The notes beneath the pieces were generated by a model, which made no database searches, was not told where the DNA came from, and was given only the letters and a program-made list of their open reading frames with translations. The position numbers were made by a program, and so were the translations under genes. DNA of 39,047 nt from an uncultured Actinomycetes bacterium (GTDB lineage: Bacteria > Actinomycetota > Acidimicrobiia > Acidimicrobiales > Microtrichaceae): assembly GCA_903873135.1 (NCBI GenBank), contig CAIQNH010000150.1:1-39047 (forward strand), read 5' to 3'. Positions within the stretch are counted from its first letter, which is position 1, and every line of letters begins with the position of its first letter. Below, piece by piece: positions 1-7,219 of this stretch.

Positions 1-635
1 CCGGCGTCTCCGCCACCGTCGGGCTCCACCCGCACGACGCGACCGACGGCTGCGCCGGGCTGGCGGAGCTCCTGGCCGACGGAGTGTCCGACGGGACGGT
101 GGTGGCGGTCGGTGAGTGTGGTCTCGACTTCCACTACGACCACTCGCCGCGGGACCGACAGCGAGCCGTGTTCGCCGAGCAGATCGGTCTGGCCCACGAG
201 TGGTCGTTGCCCCTCGTGATCCACACCCGCGAGGCCTGGGACGAGACCTTCGAGCTGCTCGATCGTGAGGGGGTCCCCGAACGGACCGTCTTCCACTGCT
301 TCACGGGTGGGCCCGGTGAGGCGGCGGCGGCCGTGGAGCGCGGGGCACTCCTGTCCGTCTCGGGCATCGTGACCTTCCCGCGGTCGGAGGCGTTGCAGGA
401 GGCGGTGGCGGCGACTCCGCTGGAACGACTCATGGTCGAGACCGACGCGCCCTGGCTCACCCCGGTGCCGCACCGCGGGCAGCGCAACCGACCGGCGTTG
501 GTCACGCTCGTCGGCGAACGGGTGGCCGAGCTCCACGGTGTGCCGGTGGCGGAGGTTGCCGCTGCCACCACCGTGAACGCTCGCCGTTGCTACGGGCTCG
601 ACCCGGCCGGAGCCGCCGACGCGGGCCGGTCGTGA
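1..635 (+). CDS. tatD: TatD family metal-dependent hydrolase (5' end outside window)
   Basis: TatD/YcfH-type TIM-barrel hydrolase, a family with metal-dependent 3'-5' DNase activity proposed to act in DNA repair or quality control. The frame is open from base 3, so the true start lies upstream of the window. Visible metal-site motifs in order are GLHPHDA (before base 60), GECGLDFHYD, VIHTREAWDE, VFHCFTGG and VETDAPWLTP, which supply the Glu, His, His and Asp ligands expected in this family. About 210 residues are present of the usual 260 or so. It ends with TGA inside a GTGA overlap with the next gene, so the two are probably translationally coupled. tatD next to rsmA and ispE is a well-known actinobacterial order. 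Confidence 0.93.
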   Translation, partial: GVSATVGLHPHDATDGCAGLAELLADGVSDGTVVAVGECGLDFHYDHSPRDRQRAVFAEQIGLAHEWSLPLVIHTREAWDETFELLDREGVPERTVFHCFTGGPGEAAAAVERGALLSVSGIVTFPRSEALQEAVAATPLERLMVETDAPWLTPVPHRGQRNRPALVTLVGERVAELHGVPVAEVAAATTVNARRCYGLDPAGAADAGRS

Positions 636-1084
636 GCGGGTCCTCGGGGACCACCGAGGGGGGATCGGCCCCCGAGGGTGCGGCGGTCGTCCGCCGACGA
701 TCCGCCGAGCCGGACTCCCGCCCCGGGACCGTGCTCGGGCTGCCGGTCCGCTACGCCGTGGCGCTCGCGGCCACGGTCGTCGCCGTCCTGGTCCTCGTGG
801 CGGCAGCCGCGTTCGGGGGTGGTGACGAACCGGAGCCGGAGGGGGTCGCTCCGACCTCGACGCCGAGCACCACCGTGGTCGTCGTCGGAGGCCCGCCCCG
901 GTCGATCGAGATGCAGCCGGACTGGTACCGGAAGGGCTACAGCCTCTACTCAGAGCGGGGCCCGGCACCCACGGTGTCCTCGTTGCCACCGACAACCGTC
1001 GACGAGGACGACGACTCCGACGGCGGTTCGGGCTCGGGTTCGGGCTCGGGTTCGGGCTCCGGTTCAGGATCGTCATCGGGGTGA
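632..1084 (+). CDS. Small single-pass membrane protein with Gly-Ser tail (hypothetical)
   Basis: I do not recognise a family. The GTG at 632 overlaps the tatD stop (GTGA) and gives 150 residues; an upstream in-frame ATG at 587 would lie inside tatD and is less likely. The protein has a polar, Arg-containing N-terminus (about residues 1-45), one strong membrane helix (about 45-68, rich in Val, Ala and Leu), a Pro/Thr/Val linker, a short patch around MQPDWYRKGYSLYS, then an Asp-rich stretch and a GSGS tail encoded by a 12-bp tandem repeat. The extracellular side is probably the C-terminal part. Position matters: between tatD and rsmA-ispE mycobacteria carry rpfB, but no G5 or transglycosylase-like domain is visible here. 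It overlaps rsmA by GTGA. Confidence 0.75.
   Translation: MSGSSGTTEGGSAPEGAAVVRRRSAEPDSRPGTVLGLPVRYAVALAATVVAVLVLVAAAAFGGGDEPEPEGVAPTSTPSTTVVVVGGPPRSIEMQPDWYRKGYSLYSERGPAPTVSSLPPTTVDEDDDSDGGSGSGSGSGSGSGSGSSSG
1025..1072 (+). repeat. Four tandem copies of a 12-bp unit
   Basis: The unit GGTTCGGGCTCG occurs twice exactly (1025-1036, 1037-1048), once with one change (1049-1060) and once diverged (1061-1072). It encodes the Gly-Ser tail of the small membrane protein. Such units change copy number by slippage, so tail length may vary between strains. Confidence 0.9.
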
Positions 1085-1929
1085 GGCCGCTGGGAGCTGC
1101 CGAGGTCCGCGCCCGGCTCGACGAACTCGACCATCCGGCGCGTCGATCGCTCGGTCAGAACTTCGTCGCCGACCCCGGCGTGGTCCGCAGGATCGCCGCC
1201 GCGGCCGGCGTCGGGCCGGACACCCCGGTCCTGGAGGTGGGCCCCGGCCTCGGCTCGCTCACGATCGCGCTCGCCGAGCGGGGCGCCCGGGTGCTCGCCG
1301 TGGAGCAGGACGAGACGTTCGCTGCCACGCTCGTGCCCTGGCTCACCGACCACGGCGTCGCCCCGGGTCGGGTCGAGGTGGTCACGGGTGACGTCACGCG
1401 TGTCGACGTGGCGGACGAGCTGGACCGCCGGTCCGACTGGGGTGCGGGCTGGGTCGTGGTCGCGAACCTGCCCTACAACGTCGCCGTGCCGATCCTGCTG
1501 GGCCTGCTCGAGCGGGTCGACGCCGTGGGGTCGCTGGTCGTGATGGTCCAGTCCGAGGTCGCCGACCGGCTGGTGGCCACGCCGGGCGGCCGGACCATCG
1601 GGGTGCCGACGATCAAGGTCGGTTGGTACGCCCGGGCCCGCCGACTCTTCGGTGTCGACGCGGCCGTGTTCGTCCCGCGGCCCCGGGTCGCCTCCGCCGT
1701 CGTCGAGATCGTCCGTCGGCCGCCGCCCGAGGCCGACCGGTCGGTCGCCTTCGAGCTGGTCGACCGGGCCTACGGCCAGCGGAGGAAGATGCTGCGGTCC
1801 ACCATCGGTGACCGGGTCGACCCGGCGGGGTTCGCCGCTGCTGCGGTCGCCCCGACCGCACGACCCGAGGAGCTGGGTGTGGCCGACTGGGCCCGGCTGG
1901 CCGACGTCGTCACCGGGCGCACGTCGTAG
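1081..1929 (+). CDS. rsmA: 16S rRNA (adenine1518/1519-N6)-dimethyltransferase RsmA/KsgA
   Basis: RsmA dimethylates two adjacent adenines in the 3'-terminal helix of 16S rRNA using S-adenosylmethionine, a late step in 30S assembly; its loss gives kasugamycin resistance. At 282 residues it has the usual length. The diagnostic LGQNF is near residue 24, the SAM-binding motif EVGPGLGSLT near 52, an acidic ligand in VEQDETF, and the catalytic NLPY at about residues 129-132. The GTG start overlaps the previous stop (GTGA). It ends in TAG, and that TAG begins a TAGGGT hexamer just upstream of ispE. Order rsmA-ispE is conserved in actinobacteria. Confidence 0.96.
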   Translation: MRPLGAAEVRARLDELDHPARRSLGQNFVADPGVVRRIAAAAGVGPDTPVLEVGPGLGSLTIALAERGARVLAVEQDETFAATLVPWLTDHGVAPGRVEVVTGDVTRVDVADELDRRSDWGAGWVVVANLPYNVAVPILLGLLERVDAVGSLVVMVQSEVADRLVATPGGRTIGVPTIKVGWYARARRLFGVDAAVFVPRPRVASAVVEIVRRPPPEADRSVAFELVDRAYGQRRKMLRSTIGDRVDPAGFAAAAVAPTARPEELGVADWARLADVVTGRTS

Positions 1930-1932
1930 GGT
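1927..1932 (+). promoter_or_regulatory. -10 box TAGGGT for leaderless ispE
   Basis: TAGGGT lies 6 bases before the ispE GTG, the distance expected if the transcript begins at or next to the start codon. Its first three bases are the rsmA stop codon. No Shine-Dalgarno sequence is visible. Inferred from position and consensus only. Confidence 0.5.
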
Positions 1933-1938
1933 GCTCCC

Positions 1939-2679
1939 GTGGTCGAACTGCTGGCCCGGGCCAAGGTGACGCTGTCGCTCCGGGTCACCGGTGTCCGTCC
2001 GGACGGGTACCACCTGATCGACGCCGAGATGGTGACCGTCGACCTCTGCGACCGCCTCGAGGTCTCGGAGCTCCCGGTCGGCGCGCCGGCCGAGCTAGTC
2101 GTCCGGGGCCCCGAGGGACTCCGACCCACCGACCCCGGTGACCTCGTCCTCCGGGCGCTCTCCCGGTGGGGCCGCTCGGCCTCGGTGCGGCTCGACAAGC
2201 GCATCCCTGCGGGCGCGGGCCTGGGCGGTGGCAGCGCGGACGCCGCCGCGGTCCTGCGCTGGATCGGCCGTGACGACCCGGCGGCGCTCGACCTCGCCGA
2301 CGCCGCCGCCCTCGGTGCCGACGTGCCGTTCTGTGTGGTGGGCGGCCGGGCGCGGGTGCGGGGGATCGGCGAGCAGGTCGAGCCGCTCCCGCACGCCGAG
2401 ACCACGCTCACGCTCCTCACGCCACCGCTGCACTGCTCGACCCCGGTGGTCTACCGGACCTGGGACGAGCTCGGTGGCCCGACCGGGGAGCACGGCAACG
2501 ACCTCGAGCCGGCGGCGCTGGCGGCCTACCCGGAGCTGGCTGGGTACCGCGACGTGCTGGGGGAGTCCACGGGCGTCGAACCCCGGCTGGCCGGCAGCGG
2601 GTCCACGTGGTTCGTGGAGGGGGAGCACCCGGGTCCGGGCCGGGTCGTGGTGCGGACCGTGGCCTCGACCGGCGGCTGA
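1939..2679 (+). CDS. ispE: 4-diphosphocytidyl-2-C-methyl-D-erythritol kinase IspE
   Basis: IspE is the GHMP-family kinase that phosphorylates CDP-methylerythritol in the non-mevalonate isoprenoid pathway, which feeds the polyprenyl lipid carriers used by envelope glycan enzymes such as the sugar transferase at 7.3 kb. It starts with the family pattern A-K-V-T-L (Lys8) followed by RPDGYH. The ATP-binding loop PAGAGLGGGSADAA is at about residues 90-103, and the C-terminal GHMP motif LAGSGSTWF is at about 217. The 246 residues are somewhat shorter than the usual 280-300, with the loss mostly between the motifs and at the C-terminus; the key motifs are intact. GTG 1939 is the only sensible start and sits 6 bases behind a -10 box. 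Confidence 0.94.
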   Translation: MVELLARAKVTLSLRVTGVRPDGYHLIDAEMVTVDLCDRLEVSELPVGAPAELVVRGPEGLRPTDPGDLVLRALSRWGRSASVRLDKRIPAGAGLGGGSADAAAVLRWIGRDDPAALDLADAAALGADVPFCVVGGRARVRGIGEQVEPLPHAETTLTLLTPPLHCSTPVVYRTWDELGGPTGEHGNDLEPAALAAYPELAGYRDVLGESTGVEPRLAGSGSTWFVEGEHPGPGRVVVRTVASTGG

Positions 2680-2697
2680 CACCGACCGGGACGGCGA

Positions 2698-2715
2698 GCG
2701 GGCCCTCGGGCCCGC
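2698..2715. terminator. GC-rich hairpin between convergent ispE and bS22 genes
   Basis: GCGGGCC and GGCCCGC flank a CTCG tetraloop, a perfect 7-bp stem (8 bp by sequence). It lies 18 bases past the ispE stop and 4 bases past the end of the minus-strand bS22 gene, so it could end transcription from both sides. There is no T-tract, as is common in high-GC actinobacteria, so intrinsic termination is uncertain. Confidence 0.5.
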
Positions 2716-2719
2716 AGGG

Positions 2720-2821
2720 TCACTTGCCGCGGGCGCGGCGCTGGTGACGGGTGCGGCGGAGCAGCTTCTTGTGCTTCTTCTTGCGCATCCGCTTGCGCCG
2801 CTTCTTGATCAGGGATCCCAT
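2720..2821 (-). CDS. Small ribosomal protein bS22 (AURKAIP1/COX24-domain protein, 33 aa)
   Basis: A 33-residue, extremely basic protein read on the minus strand from ATG 2821 to TGA 2720. It begins MGSLIKKRRKRMRKKKHKK and ends RRARGK. From memory it matches the mycobacterial 33-residue protein (Rv0500B type) later found bound to the 30S subunit and named bS22, differing at only a few positions. It is easily missed by gene callers because of its length. A TAGGGT box lies 9 bases upstream of the ATG and no strong ribosome-binding site is present, so the mRNA may be leaderless or have a very short leader. In mycobacteria the gene sits beside a galE-like epimerase and a PlsC-like acyltransferase; here homologous-looking genes are 30 kb away (31420-33466). 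Confidence 0.93.
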   Translation of the reverse strand: MGSLIKKRRKRMRKKKHKKLLRRTRHQRRARGK

Positions 2822-2830
2822 GGCGGGAGC

Positions 2831-2836
2831 ACCCTA
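2831..2836 (-). promoter_or_regulatory. -10 box TAGGGT for bS22 gene
   Basis: On the minus strand TAGGGT is followed by 9 bases and the ATG. This is the same hexamer as at ispE. The spacing is 1-3 bases longer than at the other leaderless starts, so a 1-3 nt leader is possible. Confidence 0.45.
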
Positions 2837-2894
2837 GAGGCTGGTGGCGGTCCGGAGGCAAGTCGGGCGGGTTTCAGCCGGGAGGACCGGTCGG

Positions 2895-2900
2895 TAGACT
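2895..2900 (+). promoter_or_regulatory. -10 box TAGACT for the polysaccharide operon
   Basis: TAGACT matches the TANNNT consensus and lies 78 bases before the GTG at 2979. Unlike most starts here, this gene has a structured leader and a perfect AGGAGG ribosome-binding site (2966-2971, 7-base spacer), so the transcript is leadered. Confidence 0.4.
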
Positions 2901-2908
2901 CGATCTCC

Positions 2909-2946
2909 CGGGGGTCCGTCGCCCCCGACGGAGGCGACGGCCGTCG
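2909..2946 (+). promoter_or_regulatory. Structured 5' leader with mutually exclusive hairpins
   Basis: Three stems can be drawn. Stem 1 pairs CGGGGG (2909-2914) with CCCCCG (2922-2927). Stem 2 pairs CCGTCGCC (2916-2923) with GGCGACGG (2933-2940). Stem 3 is the perfect palindrome CGACGGCCGTCG (2935-2946). Stems 1 and 2 share bases, as do 2 and 3, so only some can form at once. This resembles an attenuator or RNA switch ahead of the polysaccharide operon, but in GC-rich DNA such stems also arise by chance. Confidence 0.3.
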
Positions 2947-2978
2947 ACCGGGATCCGGCGGGCCCAGGAGGCGAGCGG

Positions 2979-4325
2979 GTGACCACACCCATGGAGAGGT
3001 CGACCGAGGTCGTTCCTGCGGCGTACGAACCGCCGGTGGCCGTCGAGCGCCGGCGTTCACTCCGCCTGTCCGGTCTCCAGGCCGTGGTGGTGGCGTTGTC
3101 CGCCCTGGTGATGGCCGCGCTCATGGTGGCGCTCATCTCCGTCCAGCCGCCGATCTACCAGACCACCCGCTCGGTCATCGTCCTGTCGGGCGCCAACCCC
3201 AACGACAACGAGGTCCTGGCCCTCGCCCTGGAGGGCATCATCACCTCGCCCGGCCTGGCTGCCGAGATCAAGCGGCGGGGCGACCTGGACCTCTCGATCG
3301 ACGAGATCTCCGGGATGATCTCGGTCAAGCGCGACCCGCTCTCGCCCTTCATGGCCGTGATCTCGTCGAGTCCGTCCAAGGAGAAGTCGGAGCTCGTCTC
3401 GGCCCAGATCGTCCCGGCCCTCCGGGACGTGTTCAACTCCAACCAGCGGGAGATCCCGGTCGAGCAGCGGATCCCCGGGCCGATCTTCCAGGAGGTCTAC
3501 GCGTTCCCGCTGCAGCAGACCTCCACGGTCCCGCTGTGGTTCGGTGCCATCTTCGGTGCGCTGCTCGGCGGGATCGTCCCCTACCTCTTCTTCCTCTACC
3601 GGAACCTCCGGCGCCCCGTGGTCAACACCGCCCAGGACGTGACCGAGGCGATCGACCTCCCGATCCTCGTCAAGGTGCCCGCCCTCACGGGCCGGGGCAG
3701 CAATCCCCAGGACGCCGTCTCGAGCGTGATCGCAGCCGTCGAACGACTGAGCCTCAACGAACCCGTGCACCGGCTCGTGCTCGTCGGTGCCGACGACGGG
3801 GAGGACCGGGCGCAGCTCGCCCTGGCACTCTCGTTGGTGATCGCCCGGAGCTTCGGCCAGCCGGTCGCGCTCGTCGACGCCGACCTGGAGGGCGGTCAGC
3901 TGACCGACCTGGTGGACGCCACCGACGTGGCCGGTCTGGCGGAGTGCCTGAGCGGTCAGCTCGACCCGAGCGCCGCCATGCTCGACGTCTCCGGCGACCG
4001 GGTCCCCAAGTCCCTGGCGTCCCTCGACGTCCCACCCGGCATGGTGCGGTTCCTCGGCGCCGGTGTGGACCGGAGCCGGAACATCCTGCGGATGCGGTCC
4101 TCGTTCGGTGGCGTGCTGGACGGCATGGCCGGCCGCTACGTCGTGGTCGTCAACGGTCCCCGGGTGCCCGGTCCGGTGCCCACCTCCCAGCTGCTCTCCC
4201 TGGCCGACGCCACGCTCATGGTGGTGGCCGAGGGTCAGACGAGCCTGACCGACGCCCGGTCGGCGGGTGACACGCTGCGGTCGTTCAGCGGCGGGTCGGC
4301 GGGCGTCGTCGTGCTGCGCCGCTAG
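2979..4325 (+). CDS. Wzz/CapA-type chain-length protein fused to degenerate BY-kinase-like domain
   Basis: A polysaccharide co-polymerase-like membrane protein of 448 residues. A cytoplasmic N-terminus is followed by membrane helix 1 (about 31-53), an extracellular Wzz-like region, membrane helix 2 (about 184-206, after a Pro-rich EVYAFPLQQ segment) and a cytoplasmic P-loop-like domain. In true bacterial tyrosine kinases this domain carries a Walker A with GKS/T; here the matching loop reads VGADDGEDRAQLA (about 267-279) without the Lys-Ser/Thr. Walker A' (VALVDADL, about 297-304) is kept, but the later Asp motif reads VVVVNGP. There is no Tyr-rich tail. I infer a pseudo-kinase that regulates chain length or scaffolds export rather than a phosphotransferase. 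Perfect AGGAGG precedes GTG 2979. The flippase gene follows 2 bases after its TAG stop. Confidence 0.82.
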   Translation: MTTPMERSTEVVPAAYEPPVAVERRRSLRLSGLQAVVVALSALVMAALMVALISVQPPIYQTTRSVIVLSGANPNDNEVLALALEGIITSPGLAAEIKRRGDLDLSIDEISGMISVKRDPLSPFMAVISSSPSKEKSELVSAQIVPALRDVFNSNQREIPVEQRIPGPIFQEVYAFPLQQTSTVPLWFGAIFGALLGGIVPYLFFLYRNLRRPVVNTAQDVTEAIDLPILVKVPALTGRGSNPQDAVSSVIAAVERLSLNEPVHRLVLVGADDGEDRAQLALALSLVIARSFGQPVALVDADLEGGQLTDLVDATDVAGLAECLSGQLDPSAAMLDVSGDRVPKSLASLDVPPGMVRFLGAGVDRSRNILRMRSSFGGVLDGMAGRYVVVVNGPRVPGPVPTSQLLSLADATLMVVAEGQTSLTDARSAGDTLRSFSGGSAGVVVLRR

Positions 4326-4327
4326 CC

Positions 4328-5893
4328 GTGTCCGAGGGGGATCGGCCGGAGGGGCCGTCTCCGGTCGAGGCACCTCCCGACGGACCGGCCCGACCGGTGG
4401 TCGGCGGCGACGACCCGGTCGACCCGGGCGAGCTCCGGTCCCGTTCGGGCGGCAACGACGGGAAGTCGCTCGGGACGACCGCCAGCCGCGGGTTCCTGTG
4501 GGCGAACGTCGGGATCTTCACGCGCTACGTGCTGGCGATCGTGCTGGCCGCCGTGCTGGCCCGGGTCCTGCCCACGGCGGACTACGCCGTCATGGTCACC
4601 CTGCTCCTCCTGGTCTTCTACTTCGACAACGCGCTCGACCTCGGCATGGGAGCGGCGCTCGTCTACGAGCAGGAGGAGGGACTCTCCCGGCGGGTGCAGG
4701 TGGCGTTCAGCGCCAACGTGGTGCTCGGCGTCGTCCTCGGGCTCCTCGCGTTGGCGATCGCCCCGGTGATCGGTTGGTACTTCCAGGCCGAGGACTTCGT
4801 GCCGGTGTTCCGACTGTTCGCCGTCGTCGTCGTCCTCTCCGCCCTCAACACCGTCCCCTGGTCGCTGTTCATGCGGGACATGGACTTCCGACGTCGGTCG
4901 GGGGTCGAGGTGACGCGGGACGTCACCAGGACCGTGCTGACGATCGTCCTCGCCGTCCGGGGCCTGGGGGCGTGGTCGGTGGTCATCGGGCTGATCGCCT
5001 CCAACGCCGTCACCCTGGTGCTCACCTGGTGGCTCCTGCGGTTCCGGCCGACCCTGCAGTGGGACTGGCGGATCATCAGGGAGCTGTTCGACTACGCGTG
5101 GAAGGTGGCGGGGAACCGGGTGCTGAGCGTCCTGGCGCTCAACGGGGACTACTTCGTGGTCGGCAACCGCAACAACGCCCAGTACGCCACCTACTACCAG
5201 GCGTTCAAGCTGCCGGAGTTCGTCATGGGCGCCCAGTTGAACGCGCTGTCGGCCGTGCTGTTCCCGATGTTCGCCCGGATCCGCTCCGACGGACCCGAGG
5301 CGATCCGGGAGGGGATGTACCGGGCGCTGCGGCTGGTGGCGATGTTCTCGTTCCCCGTGGGCATCGGGCTGGCGCTCGTGGCCCGCGACTCCTTCACCCT
5401 CCTGTTCGGCGACGCCAACCCGGTGGGCATCCAGACGATGGAGGTCCTGTCGATCACGGGAGCGGTGGTCGGGTTGGGGTTCGCCAACGGCGACCTGCTC
5501 ATGGCCATCAACCGTCCCGGGGTCCTCCTGCGGATCAACGCCGTCATGGTCCCGGTGATGCTGGTCGCCATGTGGTTCGTCGCCCCCGCCGGCGTGGTGT
5601 GGGTCGCAGTGGTCCACCTGGTGACCCAGTCGGTGTTCCTGACCGTGCGGCAGGGGATCGTCGACCGGATCGTCGGGGCTCCGCACCTGACGGCCCTCCG
5701 CTGTCTCGTACCCGGGCTCGTCGTGGCGCTCTGCGTGGCGGCGGCCGGCCTCCCGGTCCGGTTGGCCACCCCGGGCGGCTGGTGGTCCCTGCTCGCGATC
5801 GTCGCCGCCGGTGCCCTCGGAGGACTGGTCTCGCTCGCTGCTCCGTCCGTGCGGCGTGAGGCGTTCGACGTGGTGGCCAAGCTCCGCGGCTGA
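4328..5893 (+). CDS. Wzx-type polysaccharide flippase (MOP superfamily, WzxC-like)
   Basis: A 521-residue integral membrane protein with a hydrophilic, Pro/Asp-rich N-terminus of about 50 residues, then about 12-14 membrane helices beginning at GFLWANVGIFTRYVLAIVLAA. The start GFLW...ARVLPTADY and the mid-protein pattern FDYAWKVAGNRVLSVLALNGDYFVVG are typical of lipopolysaccharide or exopolysaccharide repeat-unit translocases (PF13440-like). It would move polyprenyl-diphosphate-linked repeat units across the membrane, partnering the co-polymerase upstream and the priming transferase at 7.3 kb. GTG 4328 is 2 bases after the preceding TAG with no Shine-Dalgarno, so translation probably reinitiates. 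No polymerase (Wzy) gene is visible nearby. Confidence 0.88.
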   Translation: MSEGDRPEGPSPVEAPPDGPARPVVGGDDPVDPGELRSRSGGNDGKSLGTTASRGFLWANVGIFTRYVLAIVLAAVLARVLPTADYAVMVTLLLLVFYFDNALDLGMGAALVYEQEEGLSRRVQVAFSANVVLGVVLGLLALAIAPVIGWYFQAEDFVPVFRLFAVVVVLSALNTVPWSLFMRDMDFRRRSGVEVTRDVTRTVLTIVLAVRGLGAWSVVIGLIASNAVTLVLTWWLLRFRPTLQWDWRIIRELFDYAWKVAGNRVLSVLALNGDYFVVGNRNNAQYATYYQAFKLPEFVMGAQLNALSAVLFPMFARIRSDGPEAIREGMYRALRLVAMFSFPVGIGLALVARDSFTLLFGDANPVGIQTMEVLSITGAVVGLGFANGDLLMAINRPGVLLRINAVMVPVMLVAMWFVAPAGVVWVAVVHLVTQSVFLTVRQGIVDRIVGAPHLTALRCLVPGLVVALCVAAAGLPVRLATPGGWWSLLAIVAAGALGGLVSLAAPSVRREAFDVVAKLRG

Positions 5894-5911
5894 AGCGCCA
5901 CCGCGGCCGGC

Positions 5912-7066
5912 TCAGGCGGGGTCCGCCACCTCGGGAGGTGACGACCCGGGGGCGGTCGTCCCGGAGCGGTCGTCGGCGTCGCCGGACCGGACCGCGCGGA
6001 CGCGGTCACGGATCCGCAGGTAGGTCGGGGCGGCGTGGCGCCACAGGCCCGCCGAGGTGGCGGCGGCCCGTCCCAGCGGCCCCGAGCCGAACCGCACGCG
6101 CAGCACCGCCCGTCGGTCCGTCGCCCAGTCGTCCTTGTAGGACTCGTCGCCACGGAGGAGGTCGTACTCGAGTCGGCCGTCGGCCACGGCGTCCCGCACG
6201 ATCTGGGCCCGGAGCACCGACCCGGCGCCGCGCCACTCCCGTTCGGGCGAGCGGCCGGCCTGGTAGAACGAGGCGCTCAGTGGTGTGAGCAGGTCGAGCT
6301 CGGTCGCCACCACCTCGCCCTCGGCAGTTCGGACCTCGGTGATGCGCAGGTCCTCGACGGTGGCCGCCCGGGCCGCTGCACTGAAGCGGTCCCACGCGTC
6401 GAGGAACTCCGACTCGTCGCCCCACCGGTCGTCGTGGAGTCGCTCCAGGTCGCCGAGCGCCGCCTCGACGCGGTCGGGCGGGACCGTCGTGACGGTGCAG
6501 CCGGCTCGCTCGAGCCGCTTCCGGGTGCGGTCCACGGTGCTGCGGACCCGTCCCGGTCTGGCCGAGAGGTAGGCCGCCGCCGGGTCCGCCTCGTCGTCGA
6601 CCCGCAGGTCGGCCCACGGTGCGGCCACGCGGTCGATCCAGTGCGCCGCCAGCGCCCGACCCAGGTGGCCCCCGGCGGCGAGGCCGTCGAGGTCGACGAG
6701 TCGGTTGCCCGGACGTCGGAGCCACCCGAGGACCGCTCGGACCACGCGCTCGGCGTCCTCGGGGGCGGCCACCACGTCCAGGTGGTCGGGTGCGAGGGAG
6801 CCCTGCCCGAGCGAGCGGACCCGCTCGATGCGGAGTCCTGCTCGGCCGGGCGTGTCGACCTCGAAGGCGGCGCCGCCGACGAGTCGGTCGCCGTCGAGAC
6901 AGCACAGCACGACCGGCGTGGCACCTGCGGCGTGGTCGACCCACCAGGACCGGCAGAAGGGGCTGGGGAGGCTGGACCGCCACGCGATCCGGTCCCAGTC
7001 GGCCGCCAGTTCGCCGAGCGAGCGGCGCTCGAGGACCCGCAGCTCGGGTGCCGTCCGGGGTGTCAC
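5912..7066 (-). CDS. FemAB/CelD-like GNAT acetyltransferase
   Basis: A 384-residue protein of the BioF2-like/Acetyltransf_6 group (CelD/BcsL), double-GNAT proteins common in exopolysaccharide clusters and thought to acylate the glycan or a precursor. Family pattern visible: SPFCRSWWVDHA near the N-terminus; YLSARPGRVRSTVDRTRKRLERAG in the middle (two fragments of a helical linker); SFYQAGRSPEREWRGAGSVL; and the hallmark YDLLRGDESYKDDWA at 301-315. The C-terminal 60 residues are Arg/Ala-rich then disordered. GTG 7066 lies 7 bases after a minus-strand CAGACT, suggesting a leaderless mRNA. It converges on the flippase with 18 bases between stops. Substrate unknown. Confidence 0.85.
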   Translation of the reverse strand: MTPRTAPELRVLERRSLGELAADWDRIAWRSSLPSPFCRSWWVDHAAGATPVVLCCLDGDRLVGGAAFEVDTPGRAGLRIERVRSLGQGSLAPDHLDVVAAPEDAERVVRAVLGWLRRPGNRLVDLDGLAAGGHLGRALAAHWIDRVAAPWADLRVDDEADPAAAYLSARPGRVRSTVDRTRKRLERAGCTVTTVPPDRVEAALGDLERLHDDRWGDESEFLDAWDRFSAAARAATVEDLRITEVRTAEGEVVATELDLLTPLSASFYQAGRSPEREWRGAGSVLRAQIVRDAVADGRLEYDLLRGDESYKDDWATDRRAVLRVRFGSGPLGRAAATSAGLWRHAAPTYLRIRDRVRAVRSGDADDRSGTTAPGSSPPEVADPA

Positions 7067-7073
7067 GGCGACG

Positions 7074-7079
7074 AGTCTG
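7074..7079 (-). promoter_or_regulatory. -10-like CAGACT for the CelD-like acetyltransferase
   Basis: Minus-strand CAGACT with a 7-base spacer to GTG 7066; one mismatch to TANNNT. The same hexamer precedes the P450 gene with a 6-base spacer. Confidence 0.35.
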
Positions 7080-7184
7080 GCCCACCGAGCGGGGTCCGGA
7101 CACCACTCGTCGGGACTGAGCCGGGTTCACTCCACGAGACCCCACCGGGGGTCCGCGACTGGGGGATCTTCCCGGAACTGCCCC

Positions 7185-7214
7185 TTGTGGGACGGTCCGT
7201 GGGTTGCCTACCCT
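7185..7214 (+). promoter_or_regulatory. Promoter of the leader ORF and sugar transferase (TTGTGG-18-TACCCT)
   Basis: TTGTGG at 7185-7190 and TACCCT at 7209-7214 are 18 bases apart. An ATG begins 5 bases after TACCCT at 7220, so transcription should start at or beside that ATG. The sugar transferase start is about 95 bases further on. Confidence 0.5.
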
Positions 7215-7219
7215 GACCC

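Noticed and set aside
1025-1072. 12-bp repeats as a CRISPR-like or regulatory array
   Set aside because: Direct abutting repeats with no spacers, in frame in a Gly-Ser coding tail.
5885-5906. Inverted CCGCGG copies between the flippase and the acetyltransferase as a terminator
   Set aside because: Each copy is itself palindromic and the 6-bp stem would have an 11-base loop; too weak to list.
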